A stretch of 64,000 nt of DNA from Tragulus kanchil (taxonomy: Eukaryota > Chordata > Mammalia > Artiodactyla > Tragulidae), in contig JAIOJX010000002.1 in assembly GCA_022376925.1 (NCBI GenBank), positions 132,628,831-132,692,830 on the forward strand, in the 5' to 3' direction. Shown here piece by piece: positions 45,244-57,231 of this stretch; the stretch's first letter is position 1; every line of letters starts with the position of its first letter. The translations under genes were made by a program, and so were the position numbers. The notes beneath the pieces are model-generated. The model saw nothing but the letters and a program-made list of their open reading frames with translations, was not told the DNA's origin and ran no database searches.

Positions 45244-45460
45244 CTACACATATTTTATACCTGGATCTTTATAGAAGACTTTTTGCCAGCCCTGCTGTAG
45301 GAGGTAAAAGGTTCATGAGCATGCTGCCTTGCAGTGCTCCCCAGTGGTTAGCGAGCCTGCAGGAGCCCCATTGAGAGGTCATCACTTTAGAGCAGCAACA
45401 ACTCAGTCAGGAAGTGTAGGGAATCATCCTTGTCTCCTCTTCCCTCAGGACCGAACATGA

Positions 45461-45718
45461 TGACGCTGAAGCACAAATTTGGCCACCTGATGCAAAGAGA
45501 TAACTCACTGGAAGAGACCCTGATGCTGGGAAAGATAGAAGGCAGCAGGAGCAGGGGACGACAGAGAATGAGATGGCTGAATGTCATCACTGACTGAATG
45601 GGCATGAGTTTGAGCAAGCTCCTGGAGATAGTGAAGGACAGGGAAGTCTGGCATGCTGCAATCCATGGGGTCATAATGAGTCAGACAGGACTGAGTGACT
45701 AAACTGAACTGAACTGAG
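45461..45718 (+). mobile_element. Duplicate of the BovB 3' end at 44336
   Basis: Copy from duplication 18, starting at tgacgctgaagc and missing the first 27 bp or so of the first copy. Confidence 0.88.
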
Positions 45719-46074
45719 CTGGAGCCCTCAGAGTCCTCAATATCCCCCTTCTGTTCTCTGGGGAGGTTCAAGATTTCCAGGCCTGGGCATGAACACCCAA
45801 TTTCAGTGGAATACTCCAGTTCAATAGGACTGGGAAATCCAGGAGTCAGCCAAGTCTTCATATCGATCCCATCCATCCAGATTCTCTTGGGCACAGGTTA
45901 GAAAAGTATACAACCTGAAGAGCCAATCCTGTTGACCATTTGTTTTGGTAAATAAACTTTTATTTGGACACAGCCACACCCATTAGTTACATATATCCTG
46001 TGGCTGCTTTTGCTTTACAACAGCAGAGTTGAATAACAGAGAAAGGATGGCTTTCAAAGCTACACGTATTTTAT

Positions 46075-46339
46075 GTTATTTTAAAAATTTTGACCTCTTT
46101 TCATTGGTTGGTTATTTATTTACTTTCATCCATCTTTGTTCTTTGGCCTGTGTGGGCCTCCCATTGCAGTGGCCTCTCTCATGGCAAAGCACCAGCTCTG
46201 GGCACATGCGCTCCAGAGTGCTGGCTCGTAATTGGACACACTGGTCCAGCCACTCTGCAGCACGTGGGATCTTTCCATCGAACCGGTGCCCCTTGCACTA
46301 CAAGGCAGACTCTTTACCCACTGGACCATCAGGGAAGCC
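46075..46339 (-). mobile_element. Duplicate of the SINE at 44979
   Basis: Second copy created by duplication 18. A 244-codon plus-strand frame (46090-46824) runs through this SINE into L2 sequence and is not a gene. Confidence 0.88.
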
Positions 46340-46539
46340 CTACACATATTTTATACCTGGATCTTTATAGAAGACTTTTTGCCAGCCCTGCTGTAGGAGG
46401 TAAAAGGTTCATGAGCATGCTGCCTTGCAGTGCTCCCCAGTGGTTAGCGAGCCCTGCAGGAGCCCCATTGAGAGGTCATCACTTTAGAGCAGCAACAACT
46501 CAGTCAGGAAGTGTAGGGAATCATCCTTGTCTCCTCTTC

Positions 46540-47190
46540 CCCTCAGCCAACCTCTGCCCCATGTTCAATACAGCATCAAGCCTGTTGATTTTTCCTCCAA
46601 AATTTCTCTCTCCATCTCCGCACCATTATTGCTTCCTTTCTGGCCTAGACCACCCTCTCAGTCTTCCTCTTCTTCCTGTTTTTGTTCTAAAGCTGTTTCC
46701 ATCTGTTCTTCACAGAGCAGCCAAAGTGATCTTTGTAAAGCAGAGAGCCGGTCAGGTCACCCTCCTGCTAAAAATCCTGCAATGGCTTCTTCTTGTTCTT
46801 AGGATAATGACCTCAAAGGGGTGATGAAGACATCATTTCTCTGCCCAAGTGCTCTCCAGCCTCCCTTCTTTTCCAAACACTTCCATTCTTCTAGGGTTAC
46901 TCTGACCATCCTCGGAGAATCTCCCTTGCTCTCTCTCACAAGGTAGCTCCCCTCATTACAGGCTCTTGCAGCCCTGTCCTTAGCCTTATATGGGACCTTG
47001 TCTTGTCACTGCTGCAGTTTTATGTTTATTTGTGCAGGGTATTTTTTTTGGAAGGGGAGGCAGTTGGCCTTTTCCATGAGAGGAGGAATTCATATTTGAT
47101 TCTGCTGACCATGGTGTCCCCAGTGCCATGCACAGTGCCCGGCAGAGAGTAGACCCTCCATAAATATTTATCAAATAAAGAACAGATCAT
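46540..47190 (+). mobile_element. L2 LINE fragment with 3' end
   Basis: L2 words in order: gagcagccaaagtgatcttt, gtcaggtcaccctcctgcta, aaaatcctgcaatggcttct, ttcttaggataatgacctca, ccaagtgctctccagcctcc, and near the end tgtccccagtgccatgcaca, gtgcccggcagagagtagac, then ataaatatttatc. Duplicates at 47623-48273 and, for the 3' end, 49178-49383. Confidence 0.82.
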
Positions 47191-48064
47191 TCCATCCCCA
47201 CCATCTCTGTATGATGGGAGAGATTCTGCTCTGCAGCCTGCTGAGGTTTTAGGTGGCAGAGTCTCAGCTTCATCCCTCGAGAACTGTGTCTGATGGAGTG
47301 AGTTGGCAGAACCAACCTAGGTTGGTGCCGACAGAGTGCCATTTAAGAGTTGGGTTCCATCCGAACCGGGGGCCCCTTGCACTACAAGGCAGACTCTTTA
47401 CCCACTGGACCATCAGGGAAGCCCTACACATATTTTATACCTGGATCTTTATAGAAGACTTTTTGCCAGCCCTGCTGTAGGAGGTAAAAGGTTCATGAGC
47501 ATGCTGCCTTGCAGTGCTCCCCAGTGGTTAGCGAGCCTGCAGGAGCCCCATTGAGAGGTCATCACTTTAGAGCAGCAACAACTCAGTCAGGAAGTGTAGG
47601 GAATCATCCTTGTCTCCTCTTCCCCTCAGCCAACCTCTGCCCCATGTTCAATACAGCATCAAGCCTGTTGATTTTTCCTCCAAAATTTCTCTCTCCATCT
47701 CCGCACCATTATTGCTTCCTTTCTGGCCTAGACCACCCTCTCAGTCTTCCTCTTCTTCCTGTTTTTGTTCTAAAGCTGTTTCCATCTGTTCTTCACAGAG
47801 CAGCCAAAGTGATCTTTGTAAAGCAGAGAGCCGGTCAGGTCACCCTCCTGCTAAAAATCCTGCAATGGCTTCTTCTTGTTCTTAGGATAATGACCTCAAA
47901 GGGGTGATGAAGACATCATTTCTCTGCCCAAGTGCTCTCCAGCCTCCCTTCTTTTCCAAACACTTCCATTCTTCTAGGGTTACTCTGACCATCCTCGGAG
48001 AATCTCCCTTGCTCTCTCTCACAAGGTAGCTCCCCTCATTACAGGCTCTTGCAGCCCTGTCCTT
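47191..48064. other. Unassigned DNA plus L2 duplicate
   Basis: 47191-47344 is unassigned and recurs at 48274-48427 and 49384-49537. From 47423 onward this is duplicated flanking sequence and L2. No gene is seen. Confidence 0.4.
47355..47422 (-). mobile_element. SINE head fragment (junction-cut copy)
   Basis: The head end of the SINE at 44979/46075, present a third time because copy 2 of duplication 19 begins inside it. Confidence 0.85.
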
Positions 48065-50291
48065 AGCCTTATATGGGACCTTGTCTTGTCACTGCTGCAG
48101 TTTTATGTTTATTTGTGCAGGGTATTTTTTTTGGAAGGGGAGGCAGTTGGCCTTTTCCATGAGAGGAGGAATTCATATTTGATTCTGCTGACCATGGTGT
48201 CCCCAGTGCCATGCACAGTGCCCGGCAGAGAGTAGACCCTCCATAAATATTTATCAAATAAAGAACAGATCATTCCATCCCCACCATCTCTGTATGATGG
48301 GAGAGATTCTGCTCTGCAGCCTGCTGAGGTTTTAGGTGGCAGAGTCTCAGCTTCATCCCTCGAGAACTGTGTCTGATGGAGTGAGTTGGCAGAACCAACC
48401 TAGGTTGGTGCCGACAGAGTGCCATTTGGAGACAGCAGCTGTTGAGTTTCTTCCAGTTGGTGTCTCCAGCCCCAGACAGGGTGTACTCCCACCTCCAGAC
48501 TATGTCCCAGAGATCAGTCATACCAGGAGGGCTGCTTGTCGCCTTTGCTCCCAGCTCCTCCCTGCCTGGGGTCCCCAGAACCCATCTGTGAAGATGCTTA
48601 ATGAGGAAAGAGAGACAGGTGGGTGGGCGCCAACCCCTTTCACTCCCTTCGCTATCTGTTAAGTATTCCATGGGATCCAGACACAGAATTTTATTTGTGT
48701 TTCTGGACCTAAGCTGCCCCTTGACATAGCCAGTGATTGCTTTTTTTTAAAAACCACGAAGGGAAACTAGGTCCTTTCATCTACTGATAAGGTGCCAGGT
48801 GACAGGGAGATCAGCATCCCAACACATAAATCTGCAACTAATCCTTGGGAATCAATATTTTTCATTAAGAACCCGTGAGAGTTAGGCCATTATGGGGAAA
48901 ATCTGTTTAGGTTGACACCTTGATGAAGTTATTCAGTTCAGGGGCTTAAGTCATTGAAAGGTAATAAAGAGCACAGAGCAATCTTGGGGCTGGTTAGGGG
49001 AGAAAACGATGGGAGTATTGAGCTTCAGTTCAGTGAAAATGACCTGCTGATTTATTGGGAATGATGGGGTGCTGGCCTCCTGAGCAGGCCGGGCCAGACA
49101 CAATCATCATGGCAGTGCCTCACTCTCACAGCCTCTCACCATCTGTAGTTTGTAATTCATAAAAAAGGCAGGTTGAGAGCCTTATATGGGACCTTGTCTT
49201 GTCACTGCTGCAGTTTTATGTTTATTTGTGCAGGGTATTTTTGGAAGGGGAGGCAGTTGGCCTTTTCCATGAGAGGAGGAATTCATATTTGATTCTGCTG
49301 ACCATGGTGTCCCCAGTGCCATGCACAGTGCCCGGCAGAGAGTAGACCCTCCATAAATATTTATCAAATAAAGAACAGATCATTCCATCCCCACCATCTC
49401 TGTATGATGGGAGAGATTCTGCTCTGCAGCCTGCTGAGGTTTTAGGTGGCAGAGTCTCAGCTTCATCCCTCGAGAACTGTGTCTGATGGAGTGAGTTGGC
49501 AGAACCAACCTAGGTTGGTGCCGACAGAGTGCCATTTGGAGACAGCAGCTGTTGAGTTTCTTCCAGTTGGTGTCTCCAGCCCCAGACAGGGTGTACTCCC
49601 ACCTCCAGACTATGTCCCAGAGATCAGTCATACCAGGAGGGCTGCTTGTCGCCTTTGCTCCCAGCTCCTCCCTGCCTGGGGTCCCCAGAACCCATCTGTG
49701 AAGATGCTTAATGAGGAAAGAGAGACAGGTGGGTGGGCGCCAACCCCTTTCACTCCCTTCGCTATCTGTTAAGTATTCCATGGGATCCAGACACAGAATT
49801 TTATTTGTGTTTCTGGACCTAAGCTGCCCCTTGACATAGCCAGTGATTGCTTTTTAAAAACCACGAAGGGAAACTAGGTCCTTTCATCTACTGATAAGGT
49901 GCCAGGTGACAGGGAGATCAGCATCCCAACACATAAATCTGCAACTAATCCTTGGGAATCAATATTTTTCATTAAGAACCCGTGAGAGTTAGGCCATTAT
50001 GGGGAAAATCTGTTTAGGTTGACACCTTGATGAAGTTATTCAGTTCAGGGGCTTAAGTCATTGAAAGGTAATAAAGAGCACAGAGCAATCTTGGGGCTGG
50101 TTAGGGGAGAAAACGATGGGAGTATTGAGCTTCAGTTCAGTGAAAAATGACCTGCTGATTTATTGGGGAATGATGGGGTGCTGGCCTCCTGAGCAGGCCG
50201 GGCCAGACACAATCATCATGGCAGTGCCTCACTCTCACAGCCTCTCACCATCTGTAGTTTGTAATTTATTTAGCAGTAAAAAAAAAAGGCA
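48065..50291. repeat. Direct duplication 20 (offset 1110-1113 bp)
   Basis: Copy 1 is 48065-49170 and copy 2 is 49178-50291. The copy-1 tail is degraded: gtaattcataaaaaaggca against gtaatttatttagcagtaaa then aggca in copy 2. T-runs differ (gggtattttttttgg against gggtatttttgg; gctttttttt against gctttttaaa). Filler at 49171-49177. Confidence 0.95.
48274..49177. other. Non-coding, nothing recognised
   Basis: Overlapping frames on opposite strands (133 codons minus, 48671-48270; 108 codons plus, 48336-48662) are repeated at 49380-49781 only because the DNA is. Neither has a recognisable domain. No repeat family is assigned. Confidence 0.4.
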
Positions 50292-51055
50292 ATGGGGAAA
50301 TATTGTAGGGCTCTTGGGATATTTCCAACATTTCCTACTTTTCAAACACCCTTTCCCATTCTGGAAGTTCTCCTAGAGGTTGTGGGAGATTGGAGTATTC
50401 TGATCAGTCACTAGCCTGCTCACCTTTCTTTGGGTTTTCCATCCCTGACTCTAGGTGGTAGAAGGCGTCCTCATGTGGGCAACTCCTTTGGAACTTGCCA
50501 CGAATCTCCCTTAGTTATGCAAACCTTCCCCTTGGCTCCACAGTCTCCCCTTTACTGTTCCACTCTCAGCTCGGCACACCATCTTGGTTTCTGTTAAGGG
50601 GCAGCTCAATGGCCTTGGGCCCATCATGAACCTCACATCACCTGGACCATATCCATGGTTTTGCCCACCGGAGAGGATGGACATAAGGCACAGAGGTTGG
50701 GAGATACAGATGTAGATGCTTGCTCGTGAAGTGGTAGAAGCTTGAAGCTCTTCCTACTGCTGGCCACAAATTTCTAGAAGGAAGACATGAGGTTTTAGGA
50801 ACTGGCCTTGAAGATGTGGACGAGGGAGTTGACCAGGGACGCTTTAAAGGATAACCTAGTAGGGTGAGAGCCCTACAGGCTGGAGAGTTTGCATGCAGTC
50901 TTGCTGGTCCACACCATAGTGTGATTTCCTCCACTTGCGCTCAGCCTGCTGTGGGGAGGGAAGGAGAAGGCACAGTTGTGGGCCGACTTACTTATATCCA
51001 GCCCTGTGTTAATTATATCATGTTACAGTAATTTATTTGGCTCTTTACCTGATTG
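50292..51055. other. Non-coding, nothing recognised
   Basis: No familiar repeat or exon. A 98-codon minus-strand frame (50934-50638) has no recognised domain, and the near-complete second copy of this DNA (51828-52060) differs by a frame-changing base, which argues against coding. Confidence 0.4.
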
Positions 51056-51250
51056 GGCTTCCCTGGTAGCTCAGAGAGTAAAGAATCTGTCTACAATGCA
51101 GGAGTCCTAGGTTTGATCCCTGGGTTGGAAAGATTCCCTGGAAAAGAGAATGGCAACACACTCCAGTATTCTTGCCTGGAGAATTTCATGGACAGAGGAG
51201 CCTGGTGGGCTACAGTCCATGGGATTGCAAAGAGTCTGACACAAGTGACT
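51056..51250 (+). mobile_element. Bov-tA SINE with CA-repeat tail
   Basis: A full Bov-tA: gggcttccctggtagctcag, ggtttgatccctgggttgg, aatggcaacacactccagta, gagaatttcatggacagagg, tgcaaagagtctgacacaag, running directly into a (CA)n tract. Flanks tacctgatt and gacctgact suggest a diverged target-site duplication. A duplicate lies at 52175-52370. Confidence 0.9.
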
Positions 51251-51251
51251 A

Positions 51252-51316
<65 letters not shown>
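51251..51316. repeat. (CA)n microsatellite
   Basis: About 32 CA units, interrupted once by ATA (51278-51281), growing from the 3' end of the Bov-tA. The second copy (52371-52431) is a few bases shorter. The Cys/Val open frames on the minus strand across it are an artefact of the repeat. Confidence 0.95.
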
Positions 51317-51318
<2 letters not shown>

Positions 51319-51555
51319 ACCTGACTAGTCTGTTGGGGATGTTAGAATCCACCCTTATTGATTCTTGTATCCCCAGAACCAAACACAGAGTCCGATACCT
51401 GGGCAGGTGTTTAAGGGGCCTGACTGTTTGATGACTATTTCCGTTCAGCTCTAAACCCTAATGGTTTTATATCTGTCCAGTAGATCTCCACCTTTTAAAT
51501 TCTGCCTACCCCTTTCATAATTCATCCTCCACAACTCCGCCCCCAATTTTCAAAG

Positions 51556-51827
51556 GATTTAGTCTTTTTATTATTTTTTAAACCCTTTATTTTGCTTTTA
51601 ACTTTTACAGAGTTTTGTTGTTTACAGATATGCATGTTCCCAGATTAGTCATATGTATATCCCCCCTTCCCACCCCTCCCGACCATCACACAGCACCCCT
51701 GAAGGATCTCCTTTTCTCACAGAGCAATGACTAGAGCTATTTTCTTCACTTATGATAGTACAGGCCTTCCTGCTACTTCCTTTACACCTCCCACCTTCTG
51801 TTCCTTCCCCACAATGTCCATATGTCC
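51556..51827 (-). mobile_element. L1 3' end with its TSD, first copy (cut)
   Basis: The target-site word gatttagtcttttta at 51556-51570 is followed by ttattttgcttttaactttt and cagattagtcatatgtatat from the L1 3' UTR. The sequence is cut at 51827 by junction 21; the uninterrupted version begins at 52671. Confidence 0.9.
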
Positions 51828-52174
51828 GATGTAGATGGCTTGCTCGTGAAGTGGTAGAAGCTTGAAGCTCTTCCTACTGCTGGCCACAAATTTCTAGAAG
51901 GAAGACATGAGGTTTTAGGAACTGGCCTTGAAGATGTGGACGAGGAGTTGACCAGGGACGCTTTAAAGGATAACCTAGTAGGGTGAGAGCCCTACAGGCT
52001 GGAGAGTTTGCATGCAGTCTTGCTGGTCCACACCATAGTGTGATTTCCTCCACTTGCGCTCAGCCTGCTGTGGGGAGGGAAGGAGAAGGCACAGTTGTGG
52101 GCCGACTTACTTATATCCAGCCCTGTGTTAATTATATCATGTTACAGTAATTTATTTGGCTCTTTACCTGATTG

Positions 52175-52368
52175 GGCTTCCCTGGTAGCTCAGAGAGTAA
52201 AGAATCTGTCTACAATGCAGGAGTCCTAGGTTTGATCCCTGGGTTGGAAAGATTCCCTGGAAAAGAGAATGGCAACACACTCCAGTATTCTTGCCTGGAG
52301 AATTTCATGGACAGAGGAGCCTGGTGGGCTACAGTCCATGGGATTGCAAAGAGTCTGACACAAGTGAC

Positions 52369-52431
<63 letters not shown>
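52175..52431 (+). mobile_element. Duplicate of the Bov-tA and CA tract
   Basis: Second copy through duplication 21, with a somewhat shorter CA tract. Confidence 0.9.
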
Positions 52432-52433
<2 letters not shown>

Positions 52434-52998
52434 ACCTGACTAGTCTGTTGGGGATGTTAGAATCCACCCTTATTGATTCTTGTATCCCCAGAACCAAACA
52501 CAGAGTCCGATACCTGGGCAGGTGTTTAAGGGGCCTGACTGTTTGATGACTATTTCCGTTCAGCTCTAAACCCTAATGGTTTTATATCTGTCCAGTAGAT
52601 CTCCACCTTTTAAATTCTGCCTACCCCTTTCATAATTCATCCTCCACAACTCCGCCCCCAATTTTCAAAGGATTTAGTCTTTTTATTATTTTTTAAACCC
52701 TTTATTTTGCTTTTAACTTTTACAGAGTTTTGTTGTTTACAGATATGCATGTTCCCAGATTAGTCATATGTATATCCCCCCTTCCCACCCCTCCCGACCA
52801 TCACACAGCACCCCTGAAGGATCTCCTTTTCTCACAGAGCAATGACTAGAGCTATTTTCTTCACTTATGATAGTACAGGCCTTCCTGCTACTTCCTTTAC
52901 ACCTCCCACCTTCTGTTCCTTCCCCACAATGTCCATATGTCCACTGTCCATGTCTGTCTTTCCTTCACTTCACTGCGTGTACCATCATCACCATCCTA

Positions 52999-54000
52999 CT
53001 AGATTCCATATATATGTGTTAATATACTGTATTTGTCCTTCTCTTTCTGACTGACTTCACTTTTTATGATACGTTCTAGATCCAGCCACCTCATTAGGGC
53101 TGATTCTTCTGCATTTCTCTTTACAGTTGTGTAATATTCAATTGTATATATGTACTAGAGCTTTTGGATCCATTTGTTCGTTGATGGGCATCTAGGTTCC
53201 TTCCATGTTATAACTATTGTGTAGAGAGCTGCAATGAACATTGGGGTACAGGTACTTCTTTCAGATTTGATGTCATCAGGGTATAAGCCTAAGAGTGGGA
53301 TTGCTGGGTCATATGGTGCTTCTGTTTTTAGTTTTTTAAGAAATCTCCAGACTATCTTCCATAGAGGCTGTATCAATTGACATTCCCACCAGCAATGCAG
53401 GAGTATTCCCTTTTCTCCACAGCCTCTCCAGCATTTATTGTCTGTTGATTTGTGGATGATGGCCATTCTGATGGATGTGAAGTGATATCTCATTGTAGCT
53501 TTGATTTGCATTTCTCTAATTATAAGTGAAGTTGAGCATCATTTCATGTGCTTTGGGGCCATCTGTATGTCGTCATTGGAGAGGTGTCTGTTTAGGTCCT
53601 TTTCCCATTTTTTGATTGGGTTGTTCGTTTTTCCTGTGCTGAGTTGTCTGAGTTGCTTGTAGATTTTGGAGATTAATTCTTTGTCTGTTGTTTCATTTGC
53701 TACGATTTTCTCCCATTCTGTGGGCTGTCTGTTCAGCTTTTTTGTGATTTTTTTTTGCTGTACAAAAGCTTTTAAGTTTCATGAGGTCCCACATGTTCAT
53801 TTGTCTTTTGAGTTCCACTATTCTAGTAGGTGGGTCAGAGAAGATCTTGCTTTGATTTATGTCCTTGAGGGTTTTGCCTATATTCTCCTCTAAGAGTTTG
53901 ATGGTTCTGGCCTTACATTTAGGTCTTTAATTCATTTTGAGTTGATCTTTGTGCATGGTGTCAGGGAATGTCCCAACTTCATTTTTTTGCATGTAGCTGT
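52999..54000 (-). pseudogene. L1 ORF2 C-terminal part
   Basis: The minus-strand frame 53511-53155 encodes the cysteine-rich C-terminal region: [18 protein letters not shown], then [27 protein letters not shown] and [12 protein letters not shown], the usual ending order of L1 ORF2. After WIQKL a TAG replaces the usual tryptophan codon, so the frame stops early. Read through that stop, it continues to TAG at 53001-52999. A copy of this region lies at 54642-54286. The region binds RNA and is needed for L1 retrotransposition. Confidence 0.88.
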
Positions 54001-55062
54001 ACAGGCCTTCACTAGCCTTTACTTCCTTTACACCTCCCACCTTCTGTTCCTTCCCCACAATGTCCATATGTCCACTGTCCATGTCTGTCTTTCCTTCACT
54101 TCACTGCGTGTACCATCATCACCATCCTACTAGATTCCATATATATGTGTTAATATACTGTATTTGTCCTTCTCTTTCTGACTGACTTCACTTTTTATGA
54201 TACGTTCTAGATCCAGCCACCTCATTAGGGCTGATTCTTCTGCATTTCTCTTTACAGTTGTGTAATATTCAATTGTATATATGTACTAGAGCTTTTGGAT
54301 CCATTTGTTCGTTGATGGGCATCTAGGTTCCTTCCATGTTATAACTATTGTGTAGAGAGCTGCAATGAACATTGGGGTACAGGTACTTCTTTCAGATTTG
54401 ATGTCATCAGGGTATAAGCCTAAGAGTGGGATTGCTGGGTCATATGGTGCTTCTGTTTTTAGTTTTTTAAGAAATCTCCAGACTATCTTCCATAGAGGCT
54501 GTATCAATTGACATTCCCACCAGCAATGCAGGAGTATTCCCTTTTCTCCACAGCCTCTCCAGCATTTATTGTCTGTTGATTTGTGGATGATGGCCATTCT
54601 GATGGATGTGAAGTGATATCTCATTGTAGCTTTGATTTGCATTTCTCTAATTATAAGTGAAGTTGAGCATCATTTCATGTGCTTTGGGGCCATCTGTATG
54701 TCGTCATTGGAGAGGTGTCTGTTTAGGTCCTTTTCCCATTTTTTGATTGGGTTGTTCGTTTTTCCTGTGCTGAGTTGTCTGAGTTGCTTGTAGATTTTGG
54801 AGATTAATTCTTTGTCTGTTGTTTCATTTGCTACGATTTTCTCCCATTCTGTGGGCTGTCTGTTCAGCTTTTTTGTGATTTTTTTTTGCTGTACAAAAGC
54901 TTTTAAGTTTCATGAGGTCCCACATGTTCATTTGTCTTTTGAGTTCCACTATTCTAGTAGGTGGGTCAGAGAAGATCTTGCTTTGATTTATGTCCTTGAG
55001 GGTTTTGCCTATATTCTCCTCTAAGAGTTTGATGGTTCTGGCCTTACATTTAGGTCTTTAAT
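54000..55062 (-). pseudogene. L1 ORF2 C-terminal region, second copy
   Basis: Duplicate of 52873-54000 plus continuing ORF2 sequence. It contains the same cysteine-rich frame (54642-54286). Upstream of it the frame is broken between about 54700 and 55060. Confidence 0.85.
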
Positions 55063-57231
55063 TCATTTTGAGTTGATCTTTGTGCATGGTGTCAGGGAAT
55101 GTCCCAACTTCATTTTTTTGCATGTAGCTGTCCAATTTTCCCAGCACCATTTGTTGAAGAGGCTGTCTTTGTCCCATTTTATATGTTCGCCTCTTTTGTC
55201 AAAAATAAGGTACCCATAGGTGCATGGGTTTATCTCTGGGTTCTCGATCTTGTTCCATTGGTCGATATTTCTGTTTTTGTGCCAGTACCATACTATCTTG
55301 ATGACTGTTGCTTTGTAGTAGAGTCTGAAGTTGGGGAGGCTGATCCCTCCAGCTCCATTCTTCTTCCTGAGGATTGCTTTGGCTATTTGAGGTCTTTTGT
55401 GTTTCCATATGAACTGTGTTATTCTTTGGTCTAGTTCTGTGAAGAATGTCATTGGAAGTTTGATAGGGATCACATTGAATCTATGGATGACATTTGGTAG
55501 TATGGTCATTTTCACAATATTGATTCTTCCGACCCAGGAACATGGCATATCTCTCCATCTGTTTAAGTCTTCTTTAATGTCTCTCATGAGTGTCTTGTAA
55601 TTTTCTGTGTACAGTTCTTTTGTTTCTTTGGGTAGGTTTATTCCTAGATATTTGATTCTTTTGGTTGCAATGGTGAAGGGGATTGCCTCTTTGATTTCGT
55701 TTTCTGATTTTTCATTGTTTGTGTATAGGAATGCCAGTGATATCTGTATATTGATTTTGTATCCTGCGACTTTGCTGAATTCGCTGATTAACTCTAGTAG
55801 TTTTGTAATAGTGTCTTTGGGATTTTCCATGCATAATATCATGTCATCTGCAAATAGAGAGAGTTTGACTTCTTCCTTTCCAATCTGGATTCCTTTGATT
55901 TCTTTCTCTTCTCTTATTGCTGTTGCTAGAACTTCCAGGACTATGTTGAATAAGAGTGGTGAAAGTGGACACCCCTGTCTTGTTCCTGATCTTAGAGGAA
56001 ATGCTTTGAGTTTTTCAACATTGAGGATAATGTTCGCTGTGGGCTTCTTATATATGGCTTTCACTATGTTGAGATAGGTTCTTTCTATGCCCATTTTCTG
56101 AAGAGTTTTTATCATAAATGGATGCTGTACTTTGTCAAAGTCTTTAACCCATTTTGAGTTGATCTTTGTGCATGGTGTCAGGGAATGTCCCAACTTCATT
56201 TTTTTGCATGTAGCTGTCCAATTTTCCCAGCACCATTTGTTGAAGAGGCTGTCTTTGTCCCATTTTATATGTTCGCCTCTTTTGTCAAAAATAAGGTACC
56301 CATAGGTGCATGGGTTTATCTCTGGGTTCTCGATCTTGTTCCATTGGTCGATATTTCTGTTTTTGTGCCAGTACCATACTATCTTGATGACTGTTGCTTT
56401 GTAGTAGAGTCTGAAGTTGGGGAGGCTGATCCCTCCAGCTCCATTCTTCTTCCTGAGGATTGCTTTGGCTATTTGAGGTCTTTTGTGTTTCCATATGAAC
56501 TGTGTTATTCTTTGGTCTAGTTCTGTGAAGAATGTCATTGGAAGTTTGATAGGGATCACATTGAATCTATGGATGACATTTGGTAGTATGGTCATTTTCA
56601 CAATATTGATTCTTCCGACCCAGGAACATGGCATATCTCTCCATCTGTTTAAGTCTTCTTTAATGTCTCTCATGAGTGTCTTGTAATTTTCTGTGTACAG
56701 TTCTTTTGTTTCTTTGGGTAGGTTTATTCCTAGATATTTGATTCTTTTGGTTGCAATGGTGAAGGGGATTGCCTCTTTGATTTCGTTTTCTGATTTTTCA
56801 TTGTTTGTGTATAGGAATGCCAGTGATATCTGTATATTGATTTTGTATCCTGCGACTTTGCTGAATTCGCTGATTAACTCTAGTAGTTTTGTAATAGTGT
56901 CTTTGGGATTTTCCATGCATAATATCATGTCATCTGCAAATAGAGAGAGTTTGACTTCTTCCTTTCCAATCTGGATTCCTTTGATTTCTTTCTCTTCTCT
57001 TATTGCTGTTGCTAGAACTTCCAGGACTATGTTGAATAAGAGTGGTGAAAGTGGACACCCCTGTCTTGTTCCTGATCTTAGAGGAAATGCTTTGAGTTTT
57101 TCAACATTGAGGATAATGTTCGCTGTGGGCTTCTTATATATGGCTTTCACTATGTTGAGATAGGTTCTTTCTATGCCCATTTTCTGAAGAGTTTTTATCA
57201 TAAATGGATGCTGTACTTTGTCAAAGTCTTT
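55054..57231. repeat. Direct duplication 23 (offset 1086 bp, in frame)
   Basis: Copy 1 is 55054-56145 and copy 2 is 56140-57231. The join shares gtcttt. The offset is exactly 362 codons, so the reverse transcriptase frame runs straight through. Immediately after the join the copies differ (taattcatttt against taacccatttt), which turns a stop in the first into tryptophan in the second. Confidence 0.95.

Larger units (their letters stand above)
44363..46548. repeat. Direct duplication 18 (offset 1095-1098 bp)
   Basis: Copy 1 is 44363-45449 and copy 2 is 45461-46548. The 11 bp at 45450-45460 (accgaacatga) match neither flank. Copy 2 lacks three bases at its start (caaatactttgg against caaatttgg) and has one more G near 45764. 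Confidence 0.95.
46273..48427. repeat. Direct duplication 19 (offset 1082-1083 bp)
   Basis: Copy 1 is 46273-47344 and copy 2 is 47355-48427. The 10 bp at 47345-47354 (aagagttggg) fit neither side. The copy-2 start is noisy (ccatccgaaccgggggcccc against ccatcgaaccggtgcccc). Near 46453/47535 one copy has gagccctgcagg and the other gagcctgcagg. Confidence 0.95.
50709..52942. repeat. Direct duplication 21 (offset 1119 bp)
   Basis: Copy 1 is 50709-51827 and copy 2 is 51828-52942. The copies differ by gtagatgctt against gtagatggctt and cgagggagttg against cgaggagttg, and by the length of the CA microsatellite. Copy 1 includes the first 258 bp or so of the L1 3' end. Confidence 0.95.
52873..55131. 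repeat. Direct duplication 22 (offset 1126-1131 bp)
   Basis: Copy 1 is 52873-54000 and copy 2 is 53999-55131, wholly within the L1. The copy-2 start is noisy (ccttcactagcctttacttcc against ccttcctgctacttcc), after which the copies agree. Confidence 0.95.

Noticed and set aside
46090..46824. A 244-codon plus-strand open frame
   Set aside because: It starts in an inverted SINE and runs into L2 sequence; the copy elsewhere (47509-47907) has a different frame structure because of single-base differences.
48270..49781. Opposed 133- and 108-codon frames present twice
   Set aside because: Perfect conservation comes from duplication 20, not selection; no domain is recognisable and both strands are equally open.
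50638..50934. 98-codon minus-strand frame as a possible processed pseudogene
   Set aside because: I recognised no protein family and the second copy has a frame-changing base; it is left as unassigned DNA.
51091..51382. Cysteine/valine-rich minus-strand protein
   Set aside because: It is a translation of the CA microsatellite and Bov-tA.
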